Of a DNA stretch of 6,237 nucleotides, positions 1 through 6,237 are shown in pieces; the stretch's first letter is position 1; the number at the start of each line of letters is the position of its first letter. Location: the NCBI GenBank assembly GCA_044353195.1, contig JBILCJ010000137.1, positions 1 to 6,237 of the forward strand, in the 5' to 3' direction. A model generated the notes under the pieces. It was not told the origin of the DNA, searched no databases, and saw only the letters and a list, made by a program, of their open reading frames with translations. Position numbers and translations under genes: made by a program. Origin of the DNA: UBA4416 sp044353195 (lineage in GTDB: Bacteria; Bacteroidota; Bacteroidia; B-17B0; Aurantibacillaceae).

Positions 1-92
1 ATTTCGCAATACACATTCATTTCTCTTAATCTACGTGCAATGAGTTGAGTAAATTGAGAACCGAAATCTAAAATTAAAATTTGTTGTTGCAT
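1..92 (-). CDS. guaA: GMP synthase (glutamine-hydrolysing), N-terminal fragment
   Basis: Only the first 30 codons lie in the window; the gene runs off the left edge. Reading leftward from the ATG at 92-90, the protein begins MQQQ followed by ILILDFGSQFTQLIARRLRE, then MNVYCE. The ILILDFGSQ(Y/F)TQLIARR stretch is the hallmark start of the class I glutamine amidotransferase domain of GuaA, which supplies ammonia from glutamine. The ATP-pyrophosphatase part that aminates XMP to GMP would lie outside the window. The cytosolic enzyme performs the last step of de novo GMP synthesis. An 88-nt gap separates it from the upstream small membrane-protein gene on the same strand, and that gap contains a good promoter, so guaA probably has its own transcript. 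The start is supported by the motif sitting directly behind this Met. Identification is confident despite the truncation. Confidence 0.95.
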   Translation of the reverse strand, partial: MQQQILILDFGSQFTQLIARRLREMNVYCE

Positions 93-115
93 AATTATCA
101 ATACGTAATAGCTAA

Positions 116-150
116 CAAAGATAGCTTTTTGTTTGGGATTGATAAGAAAC
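116..150 (-). promoter_or_regulatory. Predicted Bacteroidota-type promoter of guaA
   Basis: Read on the minus strand, positions 123-116 are TATCTTTG, an exact match to the Bacteroidota primary sigma-factor -7 consensus TAnnTTTG. A weaker GTTTC at 150-146 lies 22 nt further upstream, about where the -33 element is expected. Transcription would start near 110, giving a leader of roughly 18 nt before the guaA ATG at 92. The -7 octamer lies inside a small imperfect palindrome (GCTA...TAGC, 111-125). The consensus is established knowledge; the assignment is inferred from sequence and position. Confidence 0.55.
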
Positions 151-180
151 GGAATGAATTAAATGCAAAAAAATAAACAA

Positions 181-288
181 TTAATCCTTACTTTTCATAA
201 ATCGAACAAGTGTATAAATGCCAAGTGCAAATATGCAAGCAACAAAAATAACAATCACATAATCACTTATGGCAAGATCTGTTTTCAT
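181..288 (-). CDS. Small single-pass membrane protein (35 aa), coupled to the response regulator
   Basis: This short reading frame starts at the ATG 288-286 and ends with TAA at 183-181. The protein is MKTDLAISD, then a hydrophobic stretch (roughly residues 10-30, including VIVIFVACIFALGIYTLV), then RFMKSKD. That is one membrane helix with a short acidic N-terminus and a basic tail; by the positive-inside rule the C-terminus should face the cytoplasm. The ATG shares its A with the TAA stop of the upstream response regulator gene (TAATG), the usual arrangement for translational coupling, and no other start is needed. I do not recognise a family and assign no function. The exact junction and the clean transmembrane profile make a chance ORF less likely, but at this length codon evidence is limited. 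It could be a regulator's membrane partner or simply a co-transcribed small protein. Confidence 0.6.
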   Translation of the reverse strand: MKTDLAISDYVIVIFVACIFALGIYTLVRFMKSKD

Positions 289-938
289 TAGGCTTCTAAT
301 AAATTATTTTTAACAGCAAACATAACTATTCCAGCGGTATTTTGAATATTTAATTTAGTCATTAAATTTTTACGATGGGTATTTACAGTATGTGTACTTA
401 GCTCTAATTTATCGGCAATAAGTTTATTTGATAAACCTTCCGCTATTAAACGCACAACTTCTAATTCTCTATCAGTAATACCAATACCTTCGCAAGAAAC
501 TTTTACAATAGAATTAGAGCTTGATGTATCAGTTTGAGATAAATAATGGGCTACTTGGCCACACAAAAAACGCTCACCGTTATAGGTGGCATGAAGAGCT
601 TCTATAATCTCTTCTTTATCACACTCTTTTAATAAATAGCTCCTAACACCAGCGTTTAAAGCCGCTTGCATTTCCGTTCTAGGCAAAAAATTGGTGATAG
701 CCAATATTTGTAATTTCTTGAATGTATTTAAAATTAAAACAATTTGTTTGTTCGAAAATTGTAGCGATTGAAAATCAAGGACTAATATCTTTGGTTTATG
801 CTGCTTAATCGAGGCTAATAATTGATCAAAACTTTCCTTATCCGTATAATTAACTTCAAAATTTACAGATTCACTCAACAAAGTATATAAGCCGAAACGG
901 CTTATATAATTTTTATCGGCTATTAAAACGGAAATCAT
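288..938 (-). CDS. LuxR/NarL-family response regulator with atypical receiver domain
   Basis: This 216-residue protein has an N-terminal receiver (about 1-120) and a C-terminal LuxR-type helix-turn-helix (about 152-212). In the receiver, the phospho-acceptor position is D55 (ILVLDF), the switch Thr is T82 (ILAIT) and the conserved Lys is K104 (SYLLKE). The usual acidic pair after strand 1 is D8-K9 (IADKN), so one Asp is replaced by Lys, and the MP turn after the phospho-Asp is missing. The HTH is canonical: TDRELEVVRLIAEG, SNKLIADKL, then STHTVNTHRKNLMTKLNI. It should bind DNA as a dimer and activate or repress promoters. I chose the ATG at 938-936 because it places MISVLIAD at the normal receiver start. 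A longer frame reaches 971, but the promoter -7 element overlaps that extension. No histidine kinase is adjacent. The gene overlaps the next small membrane-protein gene by one base. Confidence 0.9.
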   Translation of the reverse strand: MISVLIADKNYISRFGLYTLLSESVNFEVNYTDKESFDQLLASIKQHKPKILVLDFQSLQFSNKQIVLILNTFKKLQILAITNFLPRTEMQAALNAGVRSYLLKECDKEEIIEALHATYNGERFLCGQVAHYLSQTDTSSSNSIVKVSCEGIGITDRELEVVRLIAEGLSNKLIADKLELSTHTVNTHRKNLMTKLNIQNTAGIVMFAVKNNLLEA

Positions 939-968
939 GATGAATTTCTTATTTAGATTAATTTTAAA

Positions 969-998
969 CAAAGATAACCATACAAATTGAACAACAAA
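969..998 (-). promoter_or_regulatory. Predicted promoter of the response regulator/small membrane protein unit
   Basis: On the minus strand, positions 976-969 read TATCTTTG, an exact TAnnTTTG -7 element and the same octamer as at guaA. TTTG at 998-995 lies 18 nt upstream and fits the -33 element. Transcription would begin near 962, leaving a leader of about 24 nt to the ATG at 938, which argues against the in-frame start at 971. A second minus-strand octamer, TAACTTTG at 1029-1022, also fits the -7 consensus but has no well-placed -33 partner. The region 939-1059 is shared with the divergent nuclease gene. Confidence 0.55.
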
Positions 999-1059
999 AT
1001 AAAAAATGAAAAAAATAATAACAAAGTTATTTTAGTAATTTAAAGCGATTTTTTACAAT

Positions 1060-3915
1060 ATGACACCGTTTTTAAGATTAGTTGCAGAATACACTCACAA
1101 TCATCATCAATCAGGAACAGATTCGCTATGTATTATTTTACCAAATAAGCGTGGTGCTTTATATTTGAAACAACATTTGGCTGCTGTTTTTCAAAAAACA
1201 ATTTGGTTGCCAACCATTATTAGTGCTGAAGAATTAGTTTCTCAATTATCTGAATTAGACCAGGCAGATAGCGTGGATTTAATTTGTGATTTATACGTGG
1301 CATATTGCTCTGTGCTAAAAGAAAAAGCCGAAACTTTTGATGCTTTTGCAAAATGGGGGAATTTAATGCTTCAAGATTTTAATGAAGCCGACCGTTATTT
1401 AGTTGATACAAAAGCATTATACCAAAACTTAAAAGAGATTAAAGAAATAGAAAATTGGAGTTTAAGTGCAAATGAATTAACATCTACCCAACAAGATTAC
1501 ATTGAATTCATGCAACAAATGGGTTTAATTTATGATGTTTTTACAACAAATTTAATTCAAAAAAAACAAGGCTATCAAGGTTTAATGTATCGCAAAGCTT
1601 TCGAAAATTTTAATCAAAGTAATGCTATAAATAAATATTCTCATATTTTAATTGCTGGTTTTAATGCATTAAACAAAGTGGAAACCATTATTTTTTCAGA
1701 GTTAGCTAAAACAAAAAAAGCAACATTACTTTGGGACATTGACAAATACTACTTCGAAAATAATGAATATGAAGCTGGATTATTTTTACGAAAAAACTTC
1801 ACTAATCAATGGTTGAAATCAGAAAGTTTTATCGGAAATAATTTTACAGACATTAATAAAACTATTGATATCATTGCAGTTCCAAATAAAGTGGGGCAAG
1901 CACAAGTTGTTGCACATCAGTTAAAACAATGGATAAAAGAAGGGAAATCAATAGATAAAACTGCCGTAATTTTGGCAGATGAAAGCTTATTATTTCCAAT
2001 TATCAATCAATTACCAAAAGAAATTGAACATGTAAACATTACAATGGAATATCCATTGCGATTTACCCCTATTTATGATTTAGTTGATAATCTTATTTCT
2101 ATTCATCATTCAGTTTCCAAAAACAATAGTGGTAGTTTTTATTATTTAGATTTTTTTAAAATTGTACAAAACGCTTTGTTTACAAATTACTACCAGAGTT
2201 TCAATCCTAGTATTACAATACAATCAATCATTCAAAAAATAATTGATAAAAATTATGTGTGGCTTAATTTGCGCACCTTAGAAGATTTATTTGAATCAAA
2301 TTTAACTTCGATAAAACCATTATTTGAAACCTGGAAATCATCTATCGATGGTGTTCATGCTATTCATCACATGCTAACTTATTTTAATGAAACTGATTCA
2401 AAACAATTACAGTTAACAAACATAGATCAAGAATACTTGCATGTTTTTACAAAATATTTTAATCGTTTACATAGTTTAGTAAATAGTCATTCTTACTTAC
2501 ACTCTTTAACAACACTTAAAAGTTTGTTCAAACAAATTATTGGAATGGCTACTGTTCCATTTATAGGCGAGCCATTAAAAGGATTGCAAATAATGGGTGT
2601 ATTGGAAACGCGAACCCTTGATTTTGAAAACATCATTTTATTAGGTATCAATGAAGGTGTTTTACCTTCGGGCAAATCAATGAATTCGTTTATACCAAAC
2701 GATTTAAAAAGACATTTCAATATGCCATTGTATGGAGATAAAGATGCTGTTTATGCGTATCATTTTTATAGAATATTACAAAAGGCTTCATCGGTTTTAA
2801 TTACTTACAATACAGAACAAAGTCTGTTAGGTACAGGTGAAAAAAGTCGATTTATTACACAACTACAATTTGAGTTAGAAAAATTTAATTTAAACCATAC
2901 AATTACTGAAAAAATGTTGAGTGGAGATAAATTACCTGCAAGTATTTCCAATCATATTTCAATTACAAAAACAACTCAAAACTTAGACTTAATTGTCAAA
3001 AAACTAATTACAAACGATAAGTATAGCGGTTTAAGTCCTTCCGCATTAAACACTTACAAAGATTGTTCGTTACGCTTCTTCTTCAGATACGGTGCTGGTA
3101 TTAAGGAAACGAATGATGTAGAGGAAAATGCAGAAGCTAGTACTCAAGGGCAAATATTACACAAAAGTTTGGAGATGTTATTAACCCCATTCAAAGGCAA
3201 AATACTAAACGAAGCTGATATTATTTCCTGTCAAACTAAAACCGAAGAAACTATCAATTTAGTGTTTCAAGAATTTTTTAGTCAAAAAGAAAGTAATTTC
3301 GGGAAAAACTTCTTGCAAAAAAAAGTTACCAATGAGTATGTGAAAAAATTACTATTGAATGATTTACATAGTATTAAACAAAGTCGCTTAACGAATCAAT
3401 ACTTAAGTTTAATTGATTTAGAAGTTTTACTTGAAACAACTGTAAACGTTATGATCAATGGGCAATCCACTCCCATTTACATAAAAGGATCAGCAGATAG
3501 AATTGATAAAATAGGAAACGTCATACGCATCATTGATTATAAATCATCCATAAAAAGTTCAGATAAATTTAACTTTGAAGGTTTCGAAAAATTATTTACA
3601 AATAGTGATTACAATAAAATGCTACAATTATTTATGTACGCATGGTTATTTGTAAAAAAAGGAATGGCAAAACCTGAAGAATTAATGCCTTGCATCATTC
3701 CATTTAAAAAATTTGAAGAAAAGCCTCGTTTTATAAATGATAATTCTAAAGAAAAAGCTCCTCTGGTATTTACAACTGAATTGCTTTTGGAATTTGAAAT
3801 GCATTTAATTCAAGAAATAAATACTATGCTTGATACTCGATTAAACTTTAATCAAACTGAAGATGTAAAAAACTGTGAATATTGCGCATATAGCAGTATA
3901 TGTAACATCCATTAA
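1060..3915 (+). CDS. AddB-like PD-(D/E)XK nuclease with iron-sulfur cysteines
   Basis: This 951-residue protein resembles the AddB/RexB-type subunit of AddAB double-strand-break repair helicase-nucleases. The N-terminus has the LPNKRGALYLKQHL segment (about 27-40) where AddB of other phyla carries a Walker A; no GxxGxGKT is present, so ATP-driven unwinding is unlikely here. A degenerate helicase core shows MGVLETRTLDF and LLGINEGVLP (about 512-536). The C-terminal nuclease has H701 (GQILHKSLE), D813 (KGSADRID), D826 and K828 (IIDYKSS), and Q856/Y860 (LQLFMYAW). Cysteines C669, C939, C942 and C948 form the C...CxxCx5C pattern that holds a 4Fe-4S cluster in AddB and Cas4-type nucleases. The partner AddA helicase gene is not in the window. 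The 12-nt gap to the next gene suggests an operon. A possible weak -7 (TATTTTAG, 1028-1035) lies upstream. Family assignment is strong; the precise AddB role is inferred. Confidence 0.88.
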   Translation: MTPFLRLVAEYTHNHHQSGTDSLCIILPNKRGALYLKQHLAAVFQKTIWLPTIISAEELVSQLSELDQADSVDLICDLYVAYCSVLKEKAETFDAFAKWGNLMLQDFNEADRYLVDTKALYQNLKEIKEIENWSLSANELTSTQQDYIEFMQQMGLIYDVFTTNLIQKKQGYQGLMYRKAFENFNQSNAINKYSHILIAGFNALNKVETIIFSELAKTKKATLLWDIDKYYFENNEYEAGLFLRKNFTNQWLKSESFIGNNFTDINKTIDIIAVPNKVGQAQVVAHQLKQWIKEGKSIDKTAVILADESLLFPIINQLPKEIEHVNITMEYPLRFTPIYDLVDNLISIHHSVSKNNSGSFYYLDFFKIVQNALFTNYYQSFNPSITIQSIIQKIIDKNYVWLNLRTLEDLFESNLTSIKPLFETWKSSIDGVHAIHHMLTYFNETDSKQLQLTNIDQEYLHVFTKYFNRLHSLVNSHSYLHSLTTLKSLFKQIIGMATVPFIGEPLKGLQIMGVLETRTLDFENIILLGINEGVLPSGKSMNSFIPNDLKRHFNMPLYGDKDAVYAYHFYRILQKASSVLITYNTEQSLLGTGEKSRFITQLQFELEKFNLNHTITEKMLSGDKLPASISNHISITKTTQNLDLIVKKLITNDKYSGLSPSALNTYKDCSLRFFFRYGAGIKETNDVEENAEASTQGQILHKSLEMLLTPFKGKILNEADIISCQTKTEETINLVFQEFFSQKESNFGKNFLQKKVTNEYVKKLLLNDLHSIKQSRLTNQYLSLIDLEVLLETTVNVMINGQSTPIYIKGSADRIDKIGNVIRIIDYKSSIKSSDKFNFEGFEKLFTNSDYNKMLQLFMYAWLFVKKGMAKPEELMPCIIPFKKFEEKPRFINDNSKEKAPLVFTTELLLEFEMHLIQEINTMLDTRLNFNQTEDVKNCEYCAYSSICNIH

Positions 3916-3927
3916 AATCCAAAAAGA

Positions 3928-5085
3928 ATGAAGTCACTATTCTTACTAAACAAAGATATTACATTCTTAAACCATGGTTCTTTCGGAGCATGTCCCAAAC
4001 CAATTTTTGAAGACTATCAAAAGTGGCAACTCTTATTAGAAAAAAATCCCGTTCAATTTATACAAAAAACGGGGGCGGCTTATTTAAAAACTTCCAAACT
4101 ATCTTTGGCAAAATACATTGGATGTGATGTTGATGATTTCTTTTTTACCCCAAATCCAACGGTCGCCATCAATACAGTGATGCGTAGTTTAAAATTAAAC
4201 CCTGGCGACGAAATTTTATCTACTAACCACGAATATGGTGCAATGGATCGAACATGGCATTTTTACTGCAAAAAAACGGGGGTAAAATATATACAATCAC
4301 AAATTAATTTACCTATCCTATCGAAAGAACAATTATTAAACGAGTTTTGGAGAGGTTATACTTCCAATACAAAAGTTATTTTTATCAATCATATTTCAAG
4401 TGCTACAGCACTTATATTTCCGGTAAAAGAAATTTGCGATAAGGCTCGTGAATTAGGATTAATTACAATCATTGATGGCGCTCATGTACCTGGACATATT
4501 GAATTAAATATTACAGAATTAAATCCTGATTTTTACACTGGTACAACGCATAAATGGATGCTAACACCAAAAGGAAGTTCTTTTTTATATGTAAGAAAAG
4601 AAATACAAAATCAACTAGAGCCACTAGTTATCAGTTGGGGATATGAAAGCGATACACCAAGTCACAGTCAATTTTTGGATGAAAATGAATACCAAGGAAC
4701 GCGAGATATTTCAGCGTTCCTAACAGTACCAAAAGCTCTACAATTTTTAGAAGAAACAAATTGGAAAGACAAAGTAGAATCGTGTAAACAGTTAATTTTA
4801 AAATATTACCCACTATTTTGTGATTTGGTAAACTCAAAACCAATATGTCCTTTGTCAACCGAATTTTTAGGTCAAATGTGCAGTATTCCTATTAATACAA
4901 CAAAACCATTAGAGCTAAAAGAATTATTATTTAATACCTACAAGATAGAAATTCCAATAACAAATTTAAATGGTCAGTATTATATCAGAATTACTTTAAA
5001 TGGTTATAATACACTAGAGGATTTGAACGCTCTACACTCTGCAATTACAGAAATCATTGCTAAAACAGATTTAATAATTTTATAA
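3928..5085 (+). CDS. Class V PLP-dependent aminotransferase, isopenicillin-N-epimerase-like
   Basis: This 385-residue cytosolic PLP enzyme has fold type I and a normal length for the class V family. Visible family marks are FLNHGSFGACP (13-23), typical of the isopenicillin N epimerase-like branch; IIDGAH with D183 (PLP pyridine nitrogen) and H186; TGTTHKWMLTPKG with K209 as the Schiff-base lysine; GTRD (257-260); and the C-terminal YIRITLNGYNTLEDL with R354, the likely substrate carboxylate contact. All expected catalytic residues are present. Substrate cannot be read from sequence: relatives include amino-acid epimerases, cysteine desulfurase-like enzymes and C-S lyases, and no beta-lactam or ergothioneine genes are nearby. 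It starts 12 nt after the AddB-like gene with an A-rich leader (AAAAAGA before the ATG), so it is probably co-transcribed. Its stop is 8 nt from that of the convergent J-domain gene. Confidence 0.9.
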   Translation: MKSLFLLNKDITFLNHGSFGACPKPIFEDYQKWQLLLEKNPVQFIQKTGAAYLKTSKLSLAKYIGCDVDDFFFTPNPTVAINTVMRSLKLNPGDEILSTNHEYGAMDRTWHFYCKKTGVKYIQSQINLPILSKEQLLNEFWRGYTSNTKVIFINHISSATALIFPVKEICDKARELGLITIIDGAHVPGHIELNITELNPDFYTGTTHKWMLTPKGSSFLYVRKEIQNQLEPLVISWGYESDTPSHSQFLDENEYQGTRDISAFLTVPKALQFLEETNWKDKVESCKQLILKYYPLFCDLVNSKPICPLSTEFLGQMCSIPINTTKPLELKELLFNTYKIEIPITNLNGQYYIRITLNGYNTLEDLNALHSAITEIIAKTDLIIL

Positions 5086-5093
5086 GAATTAAA

Positions 5094-5861
5094 TTAATTC
5101 ATGCCTCTTTGTTTTTTTATATTTTCGTAAGCCTCTTGTATTTTTTGAAATTTCTCTTTAGCACCTTTTTGATATTCTTCACCTAATTGCGCCACTTTAT
5201 CCGGATGATAACGAATAGCCATTTGTCTGTAAGCTTTTTTTATTTCTTCCTCTGTAGCTGTACTTTCTATCCCTAAAACTTTATAATCAGAATTGACATC
5301 TCGGTAAAACATGTTTTTAATACTTTCAGAATCTACTTTTGGGATATCTAATAAGACAGCAATTCGATTTAACAATTGAATTTCTACTTCTGCAACATGC
5401 CCATCAGCTTTAGCAATTCCAAATAAATAATGCAATAATTGTATTCGTACCTCTACCTGTGTGCGCATTTTAATGTCACTGCAAATTTGATCTAAAGGAA
5501 TTTCACCTCCATTAACAAAATGTTTTAGGGTTTGCAGATGTGCAACAGAAAATTGAGGACCAAATTGTTGAGCGAAAAAAGATTTTACGTAATCCAATTC
5601 TACTTTTAATACTTTTCCATCTGCCCGCATCACTGAGGCTGAAAGCGCAATTAACATCGTTGCAAAATCACTGTGGGAACGTGTAGAACGCTTCTGATAA
5701 TACTTAAATACATCTTCAGTAGTTCCTCCATTAGCTGTTATTTGCTTTCTGATGGTTGAGAAATTTTCAATGACTGTTCCAATAAAGAAACCAATCATGG
5801 CTCCAAAAAAATTTTTTCCTAAAAAAAAGTATCCTAAAATTGCACCAATAAATTTAAACAC
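5094..5861 (-). CDS. DjlA-like membrane co-chaperone: TerB domain plus J domain
   Basis: This 255-residue protein has three parts. Residues 4-31 form a hydrophobic, glycine-spaced helix (G6, G10, then G20, G24, G28), a glycine zipper that anchors and probably dimerises the protein. Residues about 60-185 form a TerB-like helical domain with two acidic repeats, RADGKVLKVE (D81, E88) and KADGHVAEVE (D153, E160). Residues about 190-250 form a J domain with DYKVLGI and the HPD tripeptide at 219-221, which stimulates DnaK ATPase. The order matches E. coli DjlA, a membrane-anchored DnaK co-chaperone of similar length. The start appears to be GTG (5861-5859): no ATG lies upstream in frame nearby, and the next Met (M22) would cut the anchor in half. 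A poor -7-like sequence (TATTTATG, 5897-5890) precedes it. The client is unknown. Confidence 0.9.
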   Translation of the reverse strand: MFKFIGAILGYFFLGKNFFGAMIGFFIGTVIENFSTIRKQITANGGTTEDVFKYYQKRSTRSHSDFATMLIALSASVMRADGKVLKVELDYVKSFFAQQFGPQFSVAHLQTLKHFVNGGEIPLDQICSDIKMRTQVEVRIQLLHYLFGIAKADGHVAEVEIQLLNRIAVLLDIPKVDSESIKNMFYRDVNSDYKVLGIESTATEEEIKKAYRQMAIRYHPDKVAQLGEEYQKGAKEKFQKIQEAYENIKKQRGMN

Positions 5862-5908
5862 GCTATCAAATTTTAATAGATTAATAAAGCATAAATATAC
5901 TATTTAGC

Positions 5909-5966
5909 TTTCTTTTTTTAGAAAATAATAAAACTAACTTATTTATAAATTAGTTCTAAAAAGAAA
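5909..5966 (-). terminator. AT-rich imperfect inverted repeat, possible terminator of the phosphatase gene
   Basis: The 108 nt between the SpoIIE-type gene and the DjlA-like gene contain nested inverted repeats. The inner one, 5932-5955, has arms AACTAA and TTAGTT plus four more pairs (TTAT/ATAA) around a 2-nt loop, with one mismatch. The outer arms are TTTC-T7-AG (5909-5921) and CT-A5-GAAA (5956-5966), which pair with a two-base bulge. The structure begins 4 nt after the phosphatase stop and, on the minus strand, the inner hairpin is followed by a T-rich TTTTATTATTTTC. A factor-independent terminator is the simplest reading, but the stem has almost no GC pairs, so it may be weak, an mRNA-stability element or chance in AT-rich DNA. 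Confidence 0.35.
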
Positions 5967-5969
5967 TAA

Positions 5970-6237
5970 TTAAACTCTTAAGCCAATCACACAAACATCA
6001 TCAATCTGATCCAAGTCTGCCTTCCAATTATCAAAAACCTCATTTAAAATATTTTTTTGATTTTCAATTGGTTCATTTGAAACTGAAAGTAATAATTGTT
6101 GTAAATGTTTTTTCTTAAATTTTTTACCATTAACCCCTCCAAATTGATCAGCAAAACCGTCACTAAATGTATAAACAACATCACCTTTGAGTAACTGAAT
6201 TTTTTGGAGTTTAAATGTGGTATTATCATAAACATGT
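5970..6237 (-). CDS. SpoIIE-family PP2C serine phosphatase, C-terminal fragment
   Basis: The last 88 codons of a gene that enters from the right edge, ending with TAA at 5972-5970. The visible protein includes LKGDVVYTFSDGFADQFGG (about 17-34 of the fragment), followed by NGKKFKKKHLQQLLL, and ends in WKADLDQIDDVCVIGLRV. SDGFADQ carries a metal-binding Asp of PP2C/SpoIIE phosphatases, and DQIDD near the end carries the final metal-binding Asp pair. The DQFGG...GKKF variant is familiar from Bacteroidota SpoIIE-type phosphatases, which often sit behind TPR or 7TM sensor domains; that sensor part is not visible here. Such enzymes dephosphorylate serine on anti-sigma-antagonist-type regulators, so the role is probably signalling, with the target unknown. 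An overlapping open frame from 6044 to 6235 on the same strand lacks these motifs and is a shadow. Confidence 0.88.
   Translation of the reverse strand, partial: HVYDNTTFKLQKIQLLKGDVVYTFSDGFADQFGGVNGKKFKKKHLQQLLLSVSNEPIENQKNILNEVFDNWKADLDQIDDVCVIGLRV

Noticed and set aside
939..971. N-terminal extension of the response regulator to an upstream in-frame ATG at 971 (11 extra residues).
   Set aside because: The extension (MFKINLNKKFI) is not receiver-like, and the predicted -7 element at 969-976 overlaps it, so it would not be transcribed. The ATG at 938 gives a standard receiver start.
1028..1035. TATTTTAG as a promoter -7 element for the nuclease gene.
   Set aside because: One mismatch to TAnnTTTG and no TTG-type -33 element at the right distance; too weak to list as a feature.
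2493..2720. Minus-strand 75-codon open frame inside the nuclease gene.
   Set aside because: It lies antisense to the conserved helicase-like core of the AddB-like protein, has no recognisable motif, and is a shadow of that coding frame.
1060..3915. Cas4-like or defence nuclease reading of the PD-(D/E)XK and CxxCx5C protein.
   Set aside because: Length, the N-terminal LPNKR segment and the helicase-like core fit AddB; no cas genes, repeats or other defence genes are nearby.
4631..4858. Minus-strand 75-codon hydrophobic open frame inside the PLP-enzyme gene.
   Set aside because: Antisense to well-conserved family sequence (GTRD region); hydrophobicity is a by-product of the A-rich sense strand.
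5067..5100. Possible bidirectional terminator hairpin between the convergent genes.
   Set aside because: Only short, imperfect A/T matches overlapping the coding ends; no stem better than chance in this composition.
6044..6235. Minus-strand 63-codon open frame at the right edge.
   Set aside because: Another frame on the same strand encodes the SpoIIE C-terminus with SDGFADQFGG and DQIDD motifs and runs on to a stop at 5970; this one is out of frame.

Overview
The window looks like chromosomal DNA from a low-GC member of the Bacteroidota (Bacteroidetes). The evidence is the very AT-rich composition, intergenic regions with Bacteroidota-type -7 elements (TAnnTTTG) and little Shine-Dalgarno signal, and proteins that resemble known Bacteroidota groups: a NarL-type regulator with an atypical receiver, an AddB-like nuclease without a Walker A motif, a TerB-J-domain membrane protein, and a SpoIIE phosphatase ending in an SDGFADQFGG...DQIDD tail. 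Genus or family cannot be fixed from this stretch.

Layout, left to right. At 1-92 (minus) lies the first 30 codons of guaA (GMP synthase), with its own promoter at about 116-150. At 181-938 (minus) is a two-gene unit: a LuxR/NarL-type response regulator (288-938), whose TAA overlaps by one base the ATG of a 35-residue single-pass membrane protein (181-288). The promoter of this unit lies in the 121-bp divergent region 939-1059. At 1060-5085 (plus) is a likely operon of two genes 12 nt apart: a 951-residue AddB-like PD-(D/E)XK nuclease with an iron-sulfur cysteine set, and a class V PLP enzyme of the isopenicillin-N-epimerase-like group. At 5094-5861 (minus), converging with only 8 nt between stop codons, is a DjlA-like protein (glycine-zipper membrane segment, TerB domain, J domain). 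At 5970-6237 (minus) is the last 88 codons of a SpoIIE-family PP2C phosphatase, separated from the DjlA-like gene by 108 nt that holds a long AT-rich imperfect inverted repeat.

Functionally this is a mixed housekeeping neighbourhood: purine synthesis, signalling, double-strand-break repair, PLP chemistry, co-chaperone activity and phosphatase signalling. No mobile element, CRISPR array, tRNA, rRNA or defence island is visible, and I do not see a clear new multi-gene system. The item most worth a second look is the 35-residue membrane protein overlapping the end of the atypical response regulator gene. The inverted repeat after the phosphatase gene and the solo position of the AddB-like gene come next.
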